Origin: Euborellia annulipes
Lineage: Eukaryota > Arthropoda > Insecta > Dermaptera > Anisolabididae
DNA: 64,000 nucleotides
Reading direction: 5' to 3'
Assembly (NCBI GenBank): GCA_023213315.1
Contig: JAKCPI010011771.1
Location: 37,135-101,134 of the forward strand
Under the pieces are notes generated by a model that saw only the letters and a list, made by a program, of their open reading frames with translations, was not told where the DNA came from and ran no database searches. The translations under genes were made by a program, and so were the position numbers. Below are positions 10,715 through 21,808 of this stretch, in pieces. Every line of letters begins with the position of its first letter. Position 1 is the first letter of the stretch.

Positions 10715-11086
10715 AGGTCTATTCTCTAAAAACAGGCGTTAAAATTTAATATCAACAAATGGTTGTTAAAAAGTAAAGTAATAACATCAGCGTTAAAAAA
10801 ATGCTATTCTCTAAACCAAGTTTTAACAGCGACGTTAACATGTTGCTTTTATTTTAAAGCTATCAAAATCATAATCTTACTTTTTAGGTTATTATAAACA
10901 CGACGTTAAAATATTAAAGGCACCCCTTAGATATGACATTAATTTTTAACACTATTTACTAAATGTTAACGCTTTGGCTTTAAAGGTTTTTTTTAAGAAT
11001 AGCTATTTGAGGCAAGGAAGTGTTAAAATGAATTAACACTGTTTACAGATGTTAAAAGTTAACGTTTTTGCTTAGAGAATAGACCT
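10715..11086. mobile_element. Inverted-repeat element (AGGTCTATTCTCTAA ends)
   Basis: AGGTCTATTCTCTAA (10715-10729) is exactly mirrored by TTAGAGAATAGACCT (11072-11086). The interior has repeated GCGTTAAAA and AACGTTAAC motifs in both orientations and a second CTATTCTCTAAA at 10803. No coding content was seen. Confidence 0.7.
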
Positions 11087-11136
11087 GTATATGAGTCAGC
11101 TAAGATTCTTTATAGGATTACTTTGTTGATAACCTC

Positions 11137-11447
11137 TTGTCCAGGAGCGGCGCGTCCACTAGGCTGAATTTAGGCGGCCGCCTAAAGCGGCTTAACCTTG
11201 AAGTAGGGCGGCAATATATGCATAAATACTGAGTTAAAATATTAATGGTTCCCCTAACGGCACCCGAACAATTGACTTAGTGTTCCGCAGGCGTTTAAAG
11301 ATTTAGATCTCTGAAAAAATTGAGGTAAGGAATGTTTAAGAAGGGGGTGGCACAATTTACAGATGTTAAAAGTTACGTTTTTGCTTGGGGGGCGCAAAAA
11401 AATATCTTGCCTAGGGCGGCAGAATAGCTTGCGCCGGCCTGCCTCTG
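11137..11447. mobile_element. Probable hAT-like MITE, worn ends
   Basis: The region runs from CCAGGAGCGGCGCGTCC to GCCGGCCTGCCTCTG and resembles the CAGGGGCGG-type termini of the verified hAT-like copies in this window. No 8-bp duplication was found. Confidence 0.4.
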
Positions 11448-12193
11448 TCCATGTTATTTACATCTTTTACACCACATTTTTTTCAAATCTTAATAAATAC
11501 ATGTTATTTATTTTTTTTTTGTGAAATTTTTAATCCAATTTAATTACAAACATAACAAGATCATGTTTAAATTTTATCATCCGTATTTATCTTGTAAAAC
11601 ATTCATCCTAAGAATATTTTTCATATTTATTCAAAATGTAATTTTATACTCTTTTTTAATACCTGCTCTAATATGAATTCATTTTTTATGCAAATTCCAC
11701 TTTAATTTATTCTGAAGAAGGCATTCGTTGTTTCTTTGCTCTAAATCTCAAGCAAAATGTCCATTCGATTAATGAAATTTGAAAATCGTGAGTCTGAAAT
11801 CTCCGAATTTAGTTCAATTTTTACGGTTTAACTATTTTCTTAGAGCAAAAGCAAGCAACAAAATGCAATTCATTCATTCTAATTCTGAATATCTCTCTGT
11901 CTCATTCAATCACTTTTTTTTTTTTTGCTATAAATAGAATCTGATTAATAATAAAAAAAAAAAGATAAAGGTATTTAGCAAAAATCATTCATGCATCTAC
12001 AACAAAAGAAGATATTTTTTTGTCTTTCGACATCGAAGGCCACAAAATGATAAATTCCAACGAGGGGGGGAGGGTCATGGATTTTTGAAATCAGATATTA
12101 TAACATTATACATACTTTACAATTCAAGACTTTATTTAATTAGAAAACAAAATAAAAGCACATGAAAAACGAAAATAACAAGTAAAGTAGAGT
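11448..12193. other. AT-rich DNA, nothing recognised
   Basis: No gene or repeat boundaries were identified. A G-run lies at 12065-12071. Confidence 0.45.
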
Positions 12194-12250
12194 CTTGCTA
12201 ATCCGGACTTCGATACTCCGGCATACCGGCTAATCCGGCGTGTTGAAAAA
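12194..12250 (+). mobile_element. Tigger/pogo-like terminal fragment
   Basis: AGTCTTGCTAATCCGGACTT followed by CTCCGGCATACCGGCTAATCCGG resembles the end of pogo/Tigger-type DNA transposons (AGTCTTGCTAATCCGGAC). Only one end was seen. Confidence 0.4.
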
Positions 12251-12349
12251 GGGGTAATTTAAGAATAAAAAGTGACAGAGGGATTTTTTTCAAGAGATAA
12301 ATGATATAATATATGCATTATATATTTTTATATTGTGACTATATACATT

Positions 12350-12453
12350 AATTCAAAACACTTCCATGACGCTGACTTCTCGGCAAGGTGTGTTTTTGTT
12401 TTTCCTCCCTACATCCTTGCCGAGAAGACAGCATCTTGGTGGTGTTTTGAATT
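12350..12453 (+). repeat. Stable hairpin, ~39-bp arms
   Basis: AATTCAAAACACTTCCATGA (12350-12369), continuing through CTTCTCGGCAAGG, is mirrored by CCTTGCCGAGAAG... to TGTTTTGAATT, with a few mismatches and a ~26-nt loop. Its size is like a microRNA precursor, but it could equally be a small foldback MITE. The strand is arbitrary. Confidence 0.55.
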
Positions 12454-12555
12454 ATATGTTTCTCGGCATCAGTCATTAATCTTCAACCAATATATACATT
12501 AATAAATACATTATCATCATACTACTGTATAATATAGAGTAGCTAGCTAAATAAA

Positions 12556-12660
12556 TGTTTGGACACCAAATGGCTTAAATAGAAATGCCCTAGACATCCA
12601 ATAGATATTATAAATAAATAATAACGGTTATCGCCAAAGTCAAAAATGGCCTAAGTAGCC
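12556..12660 (+). mobile_element. SINE family 1, 3' fragment
   Basis: The body ACCAAATGGCTTAAATAGAAATG, the ATAACGGTTATCG block and GGCCTAAGTAGCC match the family body. The tRNA-like head is missing. A G-run and an A-run (12746-12774) follow. Confidence 0.65.
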
Positions 12661-12744
12661 AAAGTGGGGGGGGGGGAAAAAGGGGGAAAAAATAAAAAAA
12701 GGGGGTCTGGATTCTCTGGAGTAGAGGGGTTGAAGGGAAGGGAG

Positions 12745-12767
<23 letters not shown>

Positions 12768-12776
<9 letters not shown>

Positions 12777-12933
12777 ACACAGACAGACCATGTCGCGAAA
12801 ACTACTTTTTTTGGATTCAAGGGACCTCAAAACATGTATATCCATCAAAATCTCGACATCGAATTTTTGACATGAATCCAATACTTTCTATCTCTATATG
12901 TTTTATATATAGGGTAAGAGAAAGTAAAAAATC
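12768..12933 (+). mobile_element. HTE, 3' fragment (copy 3)
   Basis: The fragment starts at the ACACACAGACAGACCATGTC microsatellite block and runs through CTCGACATCGAATTTTTGAC to the terminal hairpin GGGTAAGAGAAAGTA. It is preceded directly by a long A-run. Confidence 0.7.
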
Positions 12934-13138
12934 TGAAACGACGACGAAATTTAAAAAAAAAATTTATCAGTGAATTAAGTGGCTATTTTTATTTTATATT
13001 AGGAGCAGGTTCAGCCAAAAATAAAGTCTCCGATTTTTCACAATCCAATGAGACGTTTCGGTTTAATTTTATTGACCTATCTTCAGTCTTTCAAAATTGT
13101 TAATGTCCAGGAGTTAACCATGTTACCCATACGACCAG

Positions 13139-13397
13139 CAGAGGCGGATTAAAGAGGGGGGGGAAGCGGTGGGGGCGATCCCCCCCCCCCCCGAGAAGAA
13201 ATTCACAAAGTTATAAAAACTAGTAATCTAAAGAAATTATGATTTCCGCTCTTTAATTTCAATTGAATTTGTTACCAATCAATTTAAATAAATAGGAAAG
13301 GGGTCTAAATGGCCATAGATGCCGACAAAGTCCTTAAATAAAAAAAAAAAAATAAAAAACCACCCCCCCACGACAAAATTGCATTAATCCGCCCCTG
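13139..13397. mobile_element. hAT-like MITE with 8-bp target duplication
   Basis: The ends are CAGAGGCGGATTAA and the inverse TTAATCCGCCCCTG. ACGACCAG lies immediately outside on both sides (13131-13138 and 13398-13405), the 8-bp duplication expected for hAT transposition. Inside are C and G runs and a family 2 SINE fragment (13262-13351). Confidence 0.85.
13262..13351 (+). mobile_element. SINE family 2, 3' fragment
   Basis: The tail GGGGTCTAAATGGCCATAGA, then TGCCGACAAAGTCCTTAAAT and an A-run, match the family end. The head is missing. Confidence 0.6.
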
Positions 13398-13519
13398 ACG
13401 ACCAGGACATAAACAATTTTGAAAGACTGAAGATGAGCCAATAAAATTAAACCGAAACGTCTCATTGGATTGTGAAAAATCGGAGACTTTATTTTTGGCT
13501 GCACCTGCTCCTTCTACTG

Positions 13520-14111
13520 TTTAAAAAAAATTGCTTTTCGAATCCATTTATTGAAAGAAAATTTCATGTCCACTTGGACACGTGACACGTGACTTGTCAC
13601 AATCCAATGCCCTCGTATTTTAATTACCAAAAATACAATTAAAAAAAAAAAGGACGATAATTCGTGATCTCAGAGATTCGAAGTGACATAGCAATGTCCT
13701 TTAGCAATTTCGTGCTCTCTTTTAAGAAGCCGCTTCTGTCCAACAACGAACGTCACACTGGCTAAGCAGAGAAGATGCACAGGATGAGAAACTGGTTTTT
13801 TTATTGTCGTATATAATCCGAAAAAAAAAAAATAGCAAAGAAGAAGCGCGCGCGCGTTCGGCTTCAATTTGAATGTTCGATTTGCATATGATGCGTGCGT
13901 GCATGCAACACACACGCTCCCCCTCCCCCTCCCCCTCTCCCATCTTCTTAATTCTTAACGTTAATGTAAATTTCGATCAACTTCAGTGACAGTCTCAATG
14001 TCATAAATCATTTCAATAAATTGGTCCAGTTTTCAAAGCCCACGGCTTATGTGGGAAGTCTTCAAAAAAAAAAAAATTAGCTAAAAGATGAAATTCAAAT
14101 GAGAGCAGCGT
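13520..14111. other. Unassigned DNA with purine/pyrimidine runs
   Basis: A CCCTCCCCCTCCCCCTCTCC stretch lies at 13920-13940, next to alternating GCGCGCGC and TGCGTGCGTGCATGC at 13848-13905. No coding sequence was recognised. Confidence 0.4.
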
Positions 14112-14123
14112 CAAGATGGCGGC
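14112..14123 (+). promoter_or_regulatory. TISU / YY1-type motif CAAGATGGCGGC
   Basis: CAAGATGGCGGC matches the TISU consensus SAASATGGCGGC exactly. TISU is both a YY1-type promoter element and a start-codon context for mRNAs with very short leaders. The ATG opens 22 codons (MAAQLTAGMLIDPIGGPRVI, then SA) before a stop at 14181-14183, so a first exon would have to splice earlier. The GC content rises locally. A chance match cannot be excluded. Confidence 0.4.
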
Positions 14124-14189
14124 CCAATTAACTGCCGGAATGTTGATTGACCCGATCGGGGGGCCTCGGGTCATTTCAGCCTGAAATTC

Positions 14190-14886
14190 CCCTAATCGCC
14201 GATAAATCCCGATAAACAGACATTTACATTTCAAATTTTTTCCTCCCCTCTTAAAAAAAAATTATTCAGACCCGCAGCTATCGTCAATTTTGGACAACGC
14301 TCGCTCCTCTTTCTCTCTCTCTCTCCATTATTATCTAAAAGAACAAAATTGTTGTTGTTGTTGATATCATCGGGGCTTTTATTATAATAAATATTCTTTG
14401 TTAGACTTTCTTCTTCAGGATCCCATTTCTTCGTTTTAGGGCGCAAATTGATGGAGGTGTTGTTAAATGCCTTGCGGCCAGATCGCCGATCTTAAGTTAT
14501 TATTATTATTGTTAAGGGAAATCTGTGATCTTGATCTGGTCGGCGATCCTCTTCCTACTGTCCTCTTCCCCCTCACATCAAATTGCACGCGATTGAAGAA
14601 GAAGCTGACTTTTAATTAAAATTTTTATCTTATCCACACCATATATAGAATGAGAAGATTCGATTAAAAAAAAAAAAGTTTGTTAAAACAAAGCGATTTA
14701 GTGAATAAAAGTATGAGATGATTAAAGTTAGAGCATTAAGTAGTTAGTTGAGAGAGCTGGAGTTTAATAGCTGGAATTTTAAAGCCGGTTTCTGTCTTAT
14801 TAATAGGAAGAGGAAGAAGAGAAAAAAAATTCTATATATTAATATTAGTAAATTCTTCAAGAATAAATTCATTTTGCCGATTTTGT
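14190..14886. other. AT-rich DNA, nothing firm
   Basis: The stretch contains a CT-rich tract (14309-14325), a GTT microsatellite (14350-14364), and the pairs GATCGCCGATC (14482-14492) and GGTCGGCGATCC (14538-14549). No gene was recognised. Confidence 0.4.
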
Positions 14887-16655
14887 TACTTTCTCTTACC
14901 TCTATATTATGTTAATATATAGAGAGAGAAAGTATTGTATTCATGTCAAAAATTCGATGTCGAGATTTTGATGGATATACACGTTTTGAAGTCCACTGAA
15001 TCCAAAAAAGTAGTTTTCGCGACATGGTCTGTCTGTGTGTCTGTCTGCGGGGTGAAAATAAGTTTTTGGCCAAACAGTACTAGTACTTTACTGATGTACT
15101 TTTTCAGTTTTTTTAGATTTTCACGAAATTCGCTCCAAAGATTTTGTTTAAAATTCATAAATCAACTATTTTTTAGATGCTCTTTAAAAAGTATATCAGT
15201 GAAATTTTTCGTGCAAATCGTTTGAAGTACACTTTACTGATGTTGAAGCATCCGTAGCTCTGCGCCATCTATGAATCATCGCGTGGTCAAGTTTGGAACT
15301 AAAGTGCTAACTAAATACCATGGGGAACATAAACATTTGCACCCTAACAGGTTTGCAAGACGCCTACTAGTTAGGCAGCCCAATCGACTCACCACTACAT
15401 ATGCAGTGTCTGTGTGAATTTACCTGAGCTAGGGTTCTGAGGGTATTTTATGAAGAAGCCATAAACCATCCCTTTGGAAAATAGATACATTTTAAATAAA
15501 AATTTGCGAATTCCTCTCTCTATCTCGCAATGCAAGTAGCCAGATCGGTGAAATTTAGTAAATAATTCTTACCCTAAAATTGTATATCTGTTTCAAATTT
15601 TGGAGTAATTACAATACTTCAACCGGAAGTAGTTAGTACTTTACGAAGATTATAAAAATTACCTTTTAAAAATATTTTAATCTGGTTATTAATTTTGAAA
15701 GTGGCCTAATTCCATTCTTGGTAAGAAGGGTGTGAAAGTTTTATAAACATATACCATACATTTAAATAGGCGGGCAACAAATTAATAGGCCAGAATCGAT
15801 AGCAAAGAATTGAAATATATTTTCGCCACTTTGCTACTCAAAAGAGAAGTGCTTTTCTTTCTCACTTTCTTTACTAAAAATATTACATTTTTAAAATACT
15901 TCTATAATCTTAGGTAAAGTAGGCCTACTTCCGGTTGAGTATTTACTACAAAATTTGAAACAGATCTCCAATTTTAGGGCAAGAATTATTTATTAAATTT
16001 CATCGATCTGGCTTCTTGCATTGCGAGATAGAAAGAAGAATTCGCAAATTTTTACTTTCTCTTATTTTTTTTTATTTAAATTTTATCTATTGTCTGAACA
16101 TGCCACATTCTATGTTGTAAGACCTCTCGAGACAAAAATCCGAAATAACAGTTTTTTTTTTTTTAAGAATATAAATAAGAATATTTTAACGCCCCGAGAT
16201 ATTATTACCTGGTATAAAGGTCTATAGATATCGGAAAAATTTTACTAAAAATTGGGACACAAGTTTCGGTCAAATTGTGAAATAAGTTAATTTTTTCCAA
16301 ATAAGAAGATAAGATTAATTAAAATGTTGAAATTCTATTAATTTGAGATCAAATTCATTTGATATGAAAAGGCTACGCTATATCGCTATATAGATTGTTC
16401 AAAAGGGTTGGTTTATGGTCTATCATAAAGACCCTCAGAACCCTAGCTCAGGTAAATTCACACAGACACTGCATATGTAGTGGTGAGTCGATTGGGCTGC
16501 CTAACTAGTAGGCGTCTTTCAAACAGGCTAGGGTGCAAATGTTTATGTTCCCCATGGTATATCTCGACTGGTGTGAACAGCACGGTGCACAACTTTCTCT
16601 TACCAAAGGGTAAGAGTAATTTGTGTGCTGTGTGCCAGTCACACCAGATTTTTAG
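14887..16655 (-). mobile_element. HTE, copy 4, split by a 1.24-kb foldback element
   Basis: The minus-oriented copy starts with TACTTTCTCTTACC-type hairpin sequence (14889) and ends with the long hairpin closing in GTGTGCCAGTCACACCAGAT (16636-16655). The family sequence ACTAAATATATCTCGAC is broken exactly at a TA by the element at 15318-16557. Confidence 0.8.
15318..16557. mobile_element. Long foldback DNA element with TA target duplication
   Basis: The ends are exact inverses: CCATGGGGAACATAAACATT... and ...AATGTTTATGTTCCCCATGG. Pairing extends ~170 bp, and a second inner pair (CTCTATCTCGCAATGCAAGT / TTGCATTGCGAGATAG) makes nearly the whole 1,240 bp a palindrome. TA lies at 15316-15317 and 16558-16559. 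Uninterrupted HTE copies (near 30299) have a single TA there. This indicates a non-autonomous Tc1/mariner-type foldback. No transposase frame was seen. Confidence 0.85.
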
Positions 16656-16659
16656 TATT

Positions 16660-17464
16660 TAGACTCTTAGTTTTAGATTTTTGTAATTGATTTCTAATGA
16701 TTATAGTGATGGTATTGATTTTATTTGCTCGTTATAAATTTGTCAAAAAAAAAATAAGTCAACATCAACTAACTGGGCAATTGAAACTAAAACGTTATAG
16801 CTATCTTATATTATTTTAATTTTTTTTTTTTTTTTTTTGTCTTTTAATAAGATTTTGCTCGTAATCGAGCTCGTTAAAACCAAGTTTGACAACGTTTATT
16901 TTCTACGTTCACGGATTCCCTAAAAAAAAAAAAAGATCTAGAAGCGATTATAGCTCATTAAAAAAAAAAGAAAATTTATTTTTTAAAATGACTTTATAAA
17001 TCCGTCAAGATTAGACAATCAACGAACTCGCAGAGGATATTTTCTGTCGCTATTTCCTCTTCACAGGGACTAACTAATTAGGCTATGAAGAGTTGAGGTA
17101 TTAGGTGGGTTTTAGCGGATGCTGCGACCCTCGTCAGGTCAAGTCCAGTCGTTCTTCTCTCTCTCTGGAGCATCGTCTTCCGGGCCTCAGGGCAAACGAA
17201 CGAACCGGCACAAAAATCACTGACCGAACACAAGGGAACAGCCTCCGTTCGCCTTGCCTTGCCTTGCCTTGCTTCGTTTACATAAATATACAGACAGACG
17301 AATTCTTGTTCCTTATTTATCTTTATTACTCGCTCTTCTCTTTTAGTGAAGTATCTCTGCTGACTCATTGAACGAGATGGAGATATAATAATAATAGATA
17401 GAGTAGTGTTCACTCGAAAACTGGGATTAGGGTTGCCACCTTTTATTTGCAATTAAAGTTCATT
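16660..17464. other. AT-rich DNA, then a GC-richer unique block
   Basis: 16660-17030 is AT-rich with T-runs. 17037-17450 is GC-richer and appears once in the window. It contains the pentamer repeat GCCTTGCCTTGCCTTGCTTC (17254-17273). Open frames exist on both strands, but none has recognisable protein content or clear splice sites. It may hold a promoter or untranslated exon. Confidence 0.35.
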
Positions 17465-17893
17465 TTAAGGCGGAATAGGAGCGAAGTTGTTACGCATGTT
17501 TTTCCCGATAAGATGGCGTAGTGTGTCATAAAAAGTATGCCCGAAAAATCAAGCAATTCAAAAATTTGCCAAGAGATGTCGGAATGGTAGCTAATAATAT
17601 TTAATGCATTTGCTTGATTTTCATTGATCTTTTAACAATAAATACTTTATAAATGTTATTATATATTATGTATCTTTTATAAAAGCATAAAAATATAAAA
17701 ATATAGGCCAGATATAGGCTAATACTATATCGGCTGTTAGACTAGCCTGCCATCTATTGCAAGAATGCTGAACTAATTTGACAGATGATTTTTAAATAAA
17801 TCATCTAAGCTTATTTTAAAAACTTCTTAATTAATATGTGATTAATAATAACAATAAATTCATTTTTAAATTTAAAAAAAATTAAAGATTATT
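17465..17893 (+). repeat. Dispersed repeat, copy 1 (second at 21809)
   Basis: From TTAAGGCGGAATAGGAGCGA to the A-rich end (TTTAAATTTAAAAAAAATTA), this aligns throughout with 21809-22211. Shared markers include GTCATAAAAAGTATGCCC and CGGCTGTTAGACTAGCCTGC. An A-rich right end would fit a retroelement 3' fragment, but no coding remnant was found. Confidence 0.7.
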
Positions 17894-17998
17894 GGGACAG
17901 ATTGTTTTTTTGTATTTGCTTGATAACAAAAAAATTAATTACGATAATTTTTTAATAAGTCATTAAAACAATTATAGCTCGATGTCCCAATAATCTCT
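17886..17998. mobile_element. Small inverted-repeat element
   Basis: AGATTATTGGGACA (17886-17899) is mirrored by TGTCCCAATAATCT (17985-17998), enclosing ~85 bp of AT-rich DNA. It is absent from the corresponding place of the paralogous repeat near 22211, which suggests a separate insertion. Confidence 0.55.
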
Positions 17999-18673
17999 TA
18001 TAAATTTAATTCATTTAAAAAAAAAACCGCATTGAAAAATTCTTATAATAGTCTAGTTTTTTTTAAAGTACGTTTAGACGTGCTCCTGAACCCCCTTAAG
18101 AAAAAAAGTACATAGTGTCAAAATAAAGTATCATTTATTTTTCTATAGTATTATATTTAAAAACATTTTTTATTGCTTTTCGCAAGGTTTATCAAATTAT
18201 TATCATTGCTAAACAATTGCACAGCATCTTTAGAGTCTATATTTAAGTTAAACTAAAAAGGTAATTCATTTTTTTCTAAGGTTCAGAGACGTTTTTTTCT
18301 TTCTTCGCCATCACAGAAAAAAACACTCTGTGAATGCTGATGTGCCAGGATATTGACATTCAAAATGAAATTATTTTATACAAGTTTGAAAAATTATCAT
18401 CAGTCTTATTAAATTAAATACTTGCTGTCATTTTTATGAAGTAGAAAATTCCGTTGCATACGATCAAACTTTTTTGAATCCCAGAAAAATCAAATCCTGC
18501 GAAATAAAGTATTTTTGCATACTTTATTGTTCTCGTAAAATTACCCGAAATAACGTACAATACTTAATTATAAAATACGGGTGGCAATGGTTTACTCTCT
18601 TCGATGATTCCTCTGGATTACGATATTTTCTAGATACATTTAAAATTAAAAAGAAATTAAATTTTAGTTTATT
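17999..18673. other. AT-rich DNA, possible worn coding stretch
   Basis: An open frame at 18474-18710 reads WQWFTLFDDSSGLRYFLDTF and looks somewhat protein-like. It has no recognised motif, merges into the next HTE and lacks good splice sites. It was not called as a gene. Confidence 0.3.
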
Positions 18674-18945
18674 TTTACTTTCGCTTAACTCTATATATTT
18701 TAATATATAGAGTAAGAAAGTATTGAATTCATGTCAAAAATTTGATGTCGACATTTAGACGGATATACACGTTTTGAGGTTCCCTGAATCCAAAAAAGTG
18801 GTTTTCGCGACATGGTCTGTCTGTGTGTCTGTCCAGAAATGGTTGCCAAACTAAATATGTGTCGACACAAAATAATCTGGTGTGACAAGCACAGGAACAC
18901 AACTTTCGATTACCAGGAAGGTAAGAGAAAGTTGTGTGCTGCTCC
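18674..18945 (-). mobile_element. HTE, copy 5, internally deleted
   Basis: The copy begins TACTTTCGCTTAACTC (worn hairpin), passes the microsatellite block GTCTGTCTGTGTGTCTGTCC and jumps directly to ATGGTTGCCAAACTAAATAT and the second hairpin. About 400 bp of the family middle are missing. Confidence 0.7.
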
Positions 18946-19728
18946 CCCCCCTTTCCCAAAAGGCCCGGGGGGGGGCCCCCCCACAGGTAGATCAAAAGTG
19001 ACCAGAAGAAAAATGTGTGTCCCTGGTGCGGGTGTGTATATCCCTGTGTGTCCTGATGTGGGCGTGTACTGGGTGTCCCTCAAGGTTCACTATGCAGACC
19101 TGCTGCGGGCGTTTGAATCCCTCGATCATTTTTACTCGGGGGACAATACGCTCTATTCAAATAATTTATGACGTCTTGATAACTAGTTTTGAATATATAT
19201 ATTTTTTTATGAAAGCCTGAATTTTTTTTTTGAATAACCTCCTAGAAATTTTGACTTTAAAAGCCTTTATGAATTATTTATTTAAAAATTTAAATATTTT
19301 ATTTATTTATTATAAATTTTTATTTGGTTGTTCTGATTGGGAAGAAAAAATTTCGCCGCGGGCTTTAGAATCCAGTAACAGAGAAAGAGAAGAAGATCCT
19401 GATACGATTCTCCCCTGAAGCATTCGAAATTTTATTTATCCCCCTCCCCCTTCTCGTTCCCTCCAGTCAAAATAAACAACACTTAAGCACACGTTTTATA
19501 ATTATTTTATATCTCTACACTTATTTGGACAATTCCGCTCTTCGTCTGTCCATCTGTCTACTCCACTTCATTCTGGAAAGTTTTTTTTTTACCAAGTCCG
19601 AGTAATATTACATCAATTATGTACTTAGCCAGGGGTGTATAAAATATATTAATTCAAAAGCTATTTTAAAAAGAATAGGAATAAATAAAATAATTGTATT
19701 TTTTAATAAATTTTAAATAAATAATTTT
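18946..19728. other. GC-run and unassigned DNA
   Basis: C and G runs at 18944-18983 may be a worn hAT-like MITE end. The following 18995-19171 stays open on the plus strand and ends LLRAFESLDHFYSGDNTLYS. It partly consists of imperfect GTGTCCCTG..GCGGGTGTGTA repeats, so coding is doubtful. 19200-19728 is AT-rich. Confidence 0.35.
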
Positions 19729-19967
19729 AGTTAGTCTAGTTGCTGGCGTGCTGGCTTTGTATACCAAGGGTCGCGGGTTCGTGTCCCAGGCTGTCTGATG
19801 ATTTTATTTAAGTTATTTGGATACCAAAAGGCTTAAATAAGAATGCATGGACCCCCAATAGATATATTTACAAATAACGGTTATCGTAAAAGTCTTATAT
19901 GGCCTAAGATGCTGAAAAGACTATGCGAGTGAGTGTGAATGGGAAAAAAGTGTGAGTGTTAAAAAAA
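19729..19967 (+). mobile_element. tRNA-derived SINE, family 1
   Basis: The head has box-A-like TAGTTGCTGGCGTGCTGG and B box GGGTTCGTGTCCC. Next come the ATTTAAGTTATTTGGATACC body, the AAATAACGGTTATCGTAAAA block and GGCCTAAGATGCTGAAAAGA. A TGAGTGTGAATGGG simple stretch and an A-run close it. Confidence 0.8.
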
Positions 19968-20411
19968 GCCACATTTTTAAAATCTGATCAATTCCCTGCT
20001 TCCCAAATTAAAATATAGAGTTTATAGAATTGCATTTTAACTTGCTCAGGGGTCCACATCTTGTGGGTACGTGGATGGCGACCACGAGCTGCTGCCTAGC
20101 TGGGACTGGCATTACTTCTTTTCTTTGCATGTCAGTCTCTTTCCTTCTATATTTTCAACAGGCGCCAGACCGTGCGACGGGCCGGCCTGTTCTATTCCTT
20201 CCCAGTCGGAAAAAAAACCCACCCCCTCCCCCAACTCAGCACGCCGACCCCGCACCGCGGGAATAATAAGGGCGAGGATAGAAGAAGAAGAAGAGAATTG
20301 CATTTTAAGGCAACCAAATAGACAGGAGTCCGTAAATGGTTGCCTACGCGCAGGGCTCTAAAGCCAGGTAGACCTCTGGGTGGGATTTAATATTGTCCCT
20401 CACTGCACAGA

Positions 20412-20682
20412 CAGTAGCGTATCCAGGTGGGGGGCGAAGGGGGGCGCTCGCCCCCTCCGGCCCCAGGCGCATCAAGCTTTTGGCGCCCCTCGCGTATCCC
20501 CTTTTTCCAAATCTCCGGCTTTTTTGAAATTTCATAATAAATTCATTTTATTTCACAAATCCGGAAAAAAATTACAAAAAAAACGAAAGAGATTCGAATA
20601 CTAAAAAAAAAAAGGTCGAACGAAAACCGGCGCCCCAGTTGAGCTTCGACCCCTCCGCCCTCAAAGGCTAGTTACGCCGCTG
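20412..20682. mobile_element. hAT-like MITE with 8-bp target duplication
   Basis: The ends CAGTAGCGTATCCAGG and ...CTAGTTACGCCGCTG are inverse. TGCACAGA flanks both sides (20404-20411 and 20683-20690). The interior is GC-rich near the ends (GGGGGGCGAAGGGGGGCGCT) and A-rich in the middle, with no gene. Confidence 0.85.
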
Positions 20683-20690
20683 TGCACAGA

Positions 20691-21808
20691 TAAGCCTTGA
20701 GGATAGTATAATACTTTAAATAATAAATAATATGAGCCCACTCAAAATAAAAACTACGTCAAATAATAGAAAACTGTAAGAATTCGTAATACATAAAAGT
20801 CTAGTCAAAAAATAATATCGATCCACTATACCGGGATAGTTTATTTCAGAATGTTTATATAGTAGTCTATTGAGCGCCAAACGTTTTCTTATGAAATTAC
20901 AGTAATTTGAACAAGCGTTAGAGTATATAATAAAAGGTGGTTACAGGTGGTTCTATTAGAGTTGGTCTTGGCTCATTTGCACGTTGCACAAAGTAACCTG
21001 TGGGCCCCCAGTATGAGTGTCGTCGTCGGCGGCGGCGCAATCAGAGCGGCTGGGTTCGTGGCCCGGTTAGGTCAAGGACCGGAACGCAATGCGTGGCGCC
21101 GCCTGACCGCCGCTCTACTTAATGCGCTGATTTGCCACACACACACACACACACCACCAACCAACCACCGATTAAAACCAGAACTTTTTTTTCATTGATA
21201 GGAATCTTTAATCAACGCCAAAAGGAATCGTGAAAATGAACTCTCCTTATCGATAAATAAAAATGGAGGGGGTAAATATAAATAAATATGGCGTGACTTA
21301 ATCAATTTTTCTTTTTTTGCTACTGGCATATGTCACATACATCAGTCAGCAACGGAATATTAACCTTTTGCACACACACACCTGGTGGCTTTCATTTAAA
21401 AAGTCATTAAACTTCGTTTTTTGAGATAATGGAAATTTATCTAACGAAATAGCAATTAAAAATGTCTAAACCCTCTCTCTCTTGAATGAAAGAATGGCCA
21501 TAAAATGGAACTTATTTGCACTGTTAAAACACGACGGCGATGATGGTGGCGGTAAAGTAATTAGTAGTAGTATTATAAATATACTTTTTTTGCTTGGGTG
21601 GCCTTTAGGGAAATAAAAAAAAAAAAACGTAATAAGACTAATATTTAAGTAGTTAGTCAATTAATAATAGTTTCACTAGAGAGGAAATGTCTCAAGAAGT
21701 GAACATAGAAAAAAAAATCAGGCTTTTAAGAGAGATAAAAAAAAGACGTCAGAGTAGAAAATGAACCAATTAATTTGAAAAAGTTTCGAGATTTACGTTA
21801 GTCTTAAG
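20691..21808. other. Mixed unique DNA with a short GC-rich island
   Basis: 20995-21140 is unusually GC-rich (GTCGTCGTCGGCGGCGGCGC) and ends in a CACACACA run. An open frame (MSVVVGGGAIRAAGFVARLG...) covers it, but it has no recognised motif. It may be a promoter-proximal island. The remainder is AT-rich. Confidence 0.35.

Larger units (their letters stand above)
13002..13513 (+). mobile_element. Foldback element with hammerhead-like arms, split by a hAT-like MITE
   Basis: The arms at 13002-13118 (AGGAGCAGGTTCAGCCAAAA...) and 13408-13513 (...TTTTGGCTGCACCTGCTCCT) are inverses. Each carries CTGAAGA and GAAACGTC strings at 13086-13080 and 13059-13052 (minus) and at 13427-13433 and 13454-13461 (plus). 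Stem I AAAGA/TCATT pairs at four of five positions. Stem II is poor. The centre holds a hAT-like insertion (13139-13397). A short A-run follows the right arm. Confidence 0.6.

Noticed and set aside
12608..12881. Frames with runs of F or K near 12620-12880
   Set aside because: They are translations of homopolymer runs and of an HTE fragment.
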